From contig JANTQA010000021.1 in NCBI GenBank assembly GCA_027625915.1, forward strand, positions 62,001 through 126,000: a DNA stretch of 64,000 bases. Direction: 5' to 3'. The position numbers and the translations under genes are program-made. The notes beneath the pieces were generated by a model. It had not been told where the DNA came from, searched no databases, and saw nothing but the letters and a program-made list of their open reading frames with translations. Shown here piece by piece: positions 61,437-64,000 of this stretch. Each line of letters opens with the position of its first letter. The first letter of the stretch is position 1. The DNA comes from Anaeramoeba flamelloides (lineage: Eukaryota > Metamonada > Anaeramoebidae).

Positions 61437-62248
61437 TGTAATTAAAGTTTTCAAAAAAATGAATTCTTATTCAGTTTACATTTGAATAAGAAGAAAATAA
61501 ACAGTTTCCATAATTTTCAAGGAATAATACTGAGCCAGTATATTTTAGTCATTTTTTGAAATCCTCAAAAATATCTATCGAGTTGTGAAAAGAAGACTGG
61601 AAATAAAAAAAATACTTTGAAAGATTTTACAAGTATGAATTTTTGGAAAATTTTACAGTATTTACTTTTATTTAAAAGCAAACCAGTATATTTCAAAGAA
61701 GCTAATTTCTTCAATTATACTTTTTGTTAGAGTGACGATTAATTTAAGTACTACTTGCTCAAAACATTATTCAATCAACCAAAAAACAAGAATAAAAATT
61801 ATCATTTTCGAAATTAAGGTTTACAATACCCAAAATTTGGGAAAATGAATAACTTGTGTATGGGTGTAGTAACTTGTTAATTTGGTTATTCGCTGATCGA
61901 TCTTGGGCTTGATATAGGGTATAATATTGTTTCTAAAAGGCTTTTTTGGACAATTTATTTTTTTTTTTCCTAAATCAGAAATGATGTTTTTAAGACTAAT
62001 ATCTTGGAAGGTTCTTATAAAAAAAATTGATTTGTATGTTGTTGATGGAAATTTTTTATTAGGCTTGGTATTATTTCATGCTTTAAAAAAAAATTTTTTT
62101 TATTTTGTTATTTGATTAAAAAGTAAATAAAAATTTTCTTTTAAATCATAAGACTCAAAATTATTTCTTAAATAATAGACTTGCCAATTAGTCTTACACT
62201 CTTCAATTCAGATTTCGTGAAAAAAAAAAATAAATTACCAAAAAAAGC

Positions 62249-62729
62249 TACTGTAGTCAAAATAAAGCGTGCAAAAAAATTTAATGCGTGTTTCAAAATA
62301 AAAAGCGTATTTTTTTGTTATAGTTGACCTATACATTAATTAATCAAAGAAACCAATAATAAACCCGAAAAAAATATGGCGCTGCTTTCTTAAACTTCTA
62401 TTATTTAAAAAGAAATTCTAAAAATAAAGGATCAAATTGGAAAATTTATCTTAAAAAATAGAGTAAATTTTTAAGAAAATTTTAATCATCAAAAAACAAA
62501 AAATTTCAAAAAAATTGTGATACTAATGAAAAATTTTCAACTATTTGCATGAATAATTTAAATTTTACTGAAAATAACCAGACATTTACTTTCAAAATTG
62601 ATTTGTACTTAGGTATATTGTTTAGTAATAGATTGGACGTTGCCTTGGTATAAGAATAAAAAAAAAGCAGGGATAATATTTTGAAACACGGATTATAGTG
62701 GTTTTGTACGCATTATTTTGATCACTGTA
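62249..62729 (+). mobile_element. 481-bp TIR element, copy C
   Basis: The left end TACTGTAGTCAAAATAAAGC and the reverse complement of the right end TACAGTGATCAAAATAATGC match for about 60 bp, including CGTGTTTCAAAATA. It is full length and uninterrupted, homologous to copies A and B. The interior is non-coding. Confidence 0.9.
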
Positions 62730-62987
62730 TTTTGAATCACTATTAAAATCCATCCGAATTTTAAGATTGATCTAATAAAAACCAATTTAACATAGCTGTG
62801 TACAAAATAAGATAATCTTTTCTTGTTTCAGGGATTCTAAACATTAAAATTGAAATACTAGTAAATCAATAAATAATTAATTTGGAAATTATAGGAATGA
62901 AATTTATGCTTTCAAGGTGGCTGAACTCTGAGAACTATTTATAATTAAATATTTCCAAAAATACTAAAATTTATTAATTTATACAAC

Positions 62988-63465
62988 TACAGTGGTGTAA
63001 CTAACCCGTTTTTTTATTTTAACCCATTACTAAAATTTAACTAATGCAAAAAATATTGGCTGACTCTACTAATAAAATAAAGAAAGTAATGGGGTGAAAA
63101 CAGTATACAAACAAGAAATAGGGTTCTTTAAATAAATTTTAAAAAAGAATTATGAAGATACTGGAAGATTAAAATGGTTATTTTTTGACAAAAAAATGTA
63201 CAAAATTTCATTTTTTGAATTTTTATCAAAAAATCATTTAATCTCACAAATTTTGTAAATATGATGAAATTTTTGAAACAAAAGCATTTAATATATTGAG
63301 TTATTTCGGTTAATCAAAGATCTAACCTCTAAAGTAAATTTGGTTCTGAAACAAGAATATATTAGTGATTTCTGGTCTTCCAATAGCCAAGTCTGAAAAA
63401 AAAACATGAGTTAAATTTTAGTAATGAGTTAAAGGTTGTCTGAACGGGTTATTTCCACCACTGTA
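62988..63465. mobile_element. 478-bp mariner-like MITE
   Basis: The ends are TACAGTGGTGTAACTAACCC and, reverse-complemented, TACAGTGGTGGAAATAACCC. Matching continues to CATTACTAAAATTTAACT, about 65 bp in total. TA-CAGTGG is a classical Tc1/mariner terminus. No transposase ORF is present. Confidence 0.9.
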
Positions 63466-63899
63466 TGTGGTTTTTTTTCTTCTCTCAAATTTTTTTTCGG
63501 ATAGTGACATTTCAAATGATTTAAAGTCAGATCAATTTTTTAATACATTTTTTTTTTTCTTAATCTTTTTTTTTGAAATAACAGTCAGTTTTATCGCTCA
63601 GGTATTTTACTGGACTTCATTTTTATTAATCAATTTTCTTCTTCTATTTTCGTCAATGAACAAAAAAAAAAAAAAAAAAGTCAAAAGAAAAATAGTTCAT
63701 AAAAAAATATAATCTTTACATTTGGCACTTTCATCTCAAAAATGAGAAAAGAAAATGTATTTCCAAACAATAGAATTAAAATATTCAATTTTTTATCCAG
63801 TTCTACATTTCTAAAATTTCACACTTCTACGAACGGACTAAATAAATACCCATATGTCTTGAAAAAGAAATCAGAATATGATACATTTTAAAAAAGAAA

Positions 63900-64000
63900 A
63901 AGAAAATGCAAAAAATGTGATTATTGTACCCAATATTATGAAAATATACATCACTCTATTTGGTATTGTGAAAGATATAAATTTATCAGAATCAAATGGA
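63900..64000 (+). mobile_element. LINE-like reverse transcriptase C-terminal fragment (cut by window edge)
   Basis: The frame from 63904 reads KCKKCDYCTQYYENIHHSI then WYCERYKFIRIKW, with the C-x2-C...H-x4-C zinc-knuckle and W-x-C-x2-Y pattern seen near the end of LINE reverse transcriptases. It resembles FYFLWNCPAYENNRKIW at 22012-22266. It is broken just upstream and continues past the window. Confidence 0.5.

Larger units (their letters stand above)
61437..64000. other. Gene-free right end of the window
   Basis: It contains two MITEs (62249-62729 and 62988-63465) and a LINE-like 3' fragment running off the edge (from about 63900). No supported host gene was found. Confidence 0.55.

Overview
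The window is AT-rich eukaryotic nuclear DNA with spliceosomal introns. It has long Asn- and Lys/Glu-rich stretches in proteins, large ankyrin and WD40 proteins, and a catalytically complete [FeFe] hydrogenase. Together these suggest a free-living anaerobic protist with hydrogen metabolism. Anaeramoeba (Metamonada) is my best guess from genome style and gene content, but nothing here proves it. Genes use the standard code and GT-AG introns. Intron lengths fall in two groups: 120-304 bp and 2.05-2.55 kb. The long introns carry mobile-element debris.

Layout. 1-2153: gene-free, with a 504-bp TIR element and a GC-rich islet. 2154-5316 (+): Asn-rich protein with repeated winged-helix-like units, one intron. 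5317-9054: gene-free. 9055-10771 (+): M18 aspartyl aminopeptidase, one intron. 10772-15805: gene-free, with two nested transposons. 15806-24829 (-): one large gene that I assembled from four exons. It encodes a secreted/type I membrane protein made of four Cys-rich Dickkopf-like modules. 26439-34428 (+): four exons encoding a WD40 propeller, a [2Fe-2S] ferredoxin, two [4Fe-4S] clusters, the [FeFe] hydrogenase H-cluster domain and a flavodoxin domain in one polypeptide. 39587-40734 (-): protein disulfide isomerase whose CGHC active site is spliced through a 5-nt microexon. 47720-48958 (+): unknown protein. 53320-54261 (+): acidic, probably N-myristoylated protein. 57588-61436 (-): 1282-residue ankyrin-repeat protein. 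61437-64000: two TIR elements and a LINE end.

Between genes, and inside the long introns, lie many short non-autonomous DNA elements (MITEs). Many have TA-flanked termini of the form TACAGT or TACTG. Several families occur more than once, and the copies allow empty-site comparisons that show element-in-element insertions. Two elements begin or end directly in (TA)n microsatellites.

The two most notable discoveries are the WD40-hydrogenase-flavodoxin fusion and the 5-nt microexon. The fusion suggests a scaffolded or cytosolic hydrogen-producing enzyme that takes electrons through ferredoxin- and flavodoxin-type modules. I saw no tRNA, rRNA or CRISPR, and no LTR- or capsid-bearing element.
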